Of a stretch of DNA of 37,175 bases, positions 37,063 through 37,175 are shown in pieces. Source of the stretch: Pseudoalteromonas sp. S2755. GTDB taxonomy: Bacteria; Pseudomonadota; Gammaproteobacteria; Enterobacterales; Alteromonadaceae. Positions within the stretch are counted from its first letter, which is position 1, and each line of letters begins with the position of its first letter. The stretch spans positions 1-37,175 of the forward strand of contig NZ_PNDS01000119.1 in NCBI RefSeq assembly GCF_005886535.1, given 5' to 3'. The translations under genes were made by a program, and so were the position numbers. A model generated the notes under the pieces. The model was not told where the DNA came from, made no database searches, and worked only from the letters and a program-made list of their open reading frames with translations.

Positions 37063-37175
37063 ATATTGTTCTTGTCCTGAAATACGTTGACAGTTTGAGA
37101 GCTAATGACGAGCTTTACCGCATCCACAATCTTACTTCCGCAAGTCAATTGCTTTGCAGAAGTTGTAACTGAGAC

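Noticed and set aside
37081..37110. TTGACA in the right-edge spacer as a promoter
   Set aside because: The bases 17 further on (GAGCTT) are not a -10 element and no gene follows within the window.

Overview
The window looks like ordinary chromosome from a marine gammaproteobacterium, most likely Pseudoalteromonas or a close Alteromonadales relative. The reasons are the gammaproteobacterial leuS-lptE-holA-nadD-rsfS-rlmH-mrdA-mrdB-rlpA-dacA-ybeD-lipB-lipA order, a sodium-type PomA/PomB motor pair, a TonB receptor with a PepSY partner, and AT-leaning coding sequence. The genus is inferred from layout and protein flavour, not from a search. I saw no rRNA, tRNA, CRISPR array or complete insertion sequence.

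Left part (1-8249): the first codons of a YegD-like Hsp70 protein and a PAS-GGDEF diguanylate cyclase lie on the minus strand. A plus-strand cassette of eight genes follows: Spo0M-like arrestin-fold protein, lipoprotein, four-repeat DUF350 membrane protein, membrane-anchored spermidine-synthase-like enzyme, DUF2170 (YjfI), PspA/IM30 (YjfJ), DUF2491 (YjfK) and a small ribbon-helix-helix-like protein. This is a relative of the E. coli yjfIJKL group and the most interesting system here. It carries a strong promoter in front, a twin palindrome before yjfI, and an internal terminator hairpin after the PspA gene.

Middle (8359-15344, minus strand): a Lon-like protease overlaps a membrane-anchored FKBP prolyl isomerase. 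Then come a YbeL zinc-ribbon protein and an iron-uptake pair (TonB receptor and PepSY membrane protein) with a good Fur-box candidate. The iron pair sits between ybeL and leuS, which are neighbours in E. coli.

Core operon (15557-26110, plus strand): leucyl-tRNA synthetase, LPS assembly lipoprotein LptE, DNA polymerase III delta, NaMN adenylyltransferase, ribosome silencing factor, rRNA methyltransferase RlmH, the elongasome pair PBP2/RodA, RlpA and the carboxypeptidase PBP5. Most junctions overlap by a few bases, and a strong terminator closes the run.

Right part: an AT-rich accessory patch (26160-27697) holds a membrane protein gene, a paralogue of it broken by an in-frame TGA, and a decayed small reading frame. 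After it come ybeD-lipB-lipA (lipoate metabolism) and a TyrP-type aromatic amino acid permease. A minus-strand unit of a 29-residue peptide gene and a small membrane protein follows, then pomA-pomB, and divergently xseB-ispA-dxs (exonuclease VII small subunit and isoprenoid precursor synthesis), ending in a perfect terminator palindrome.
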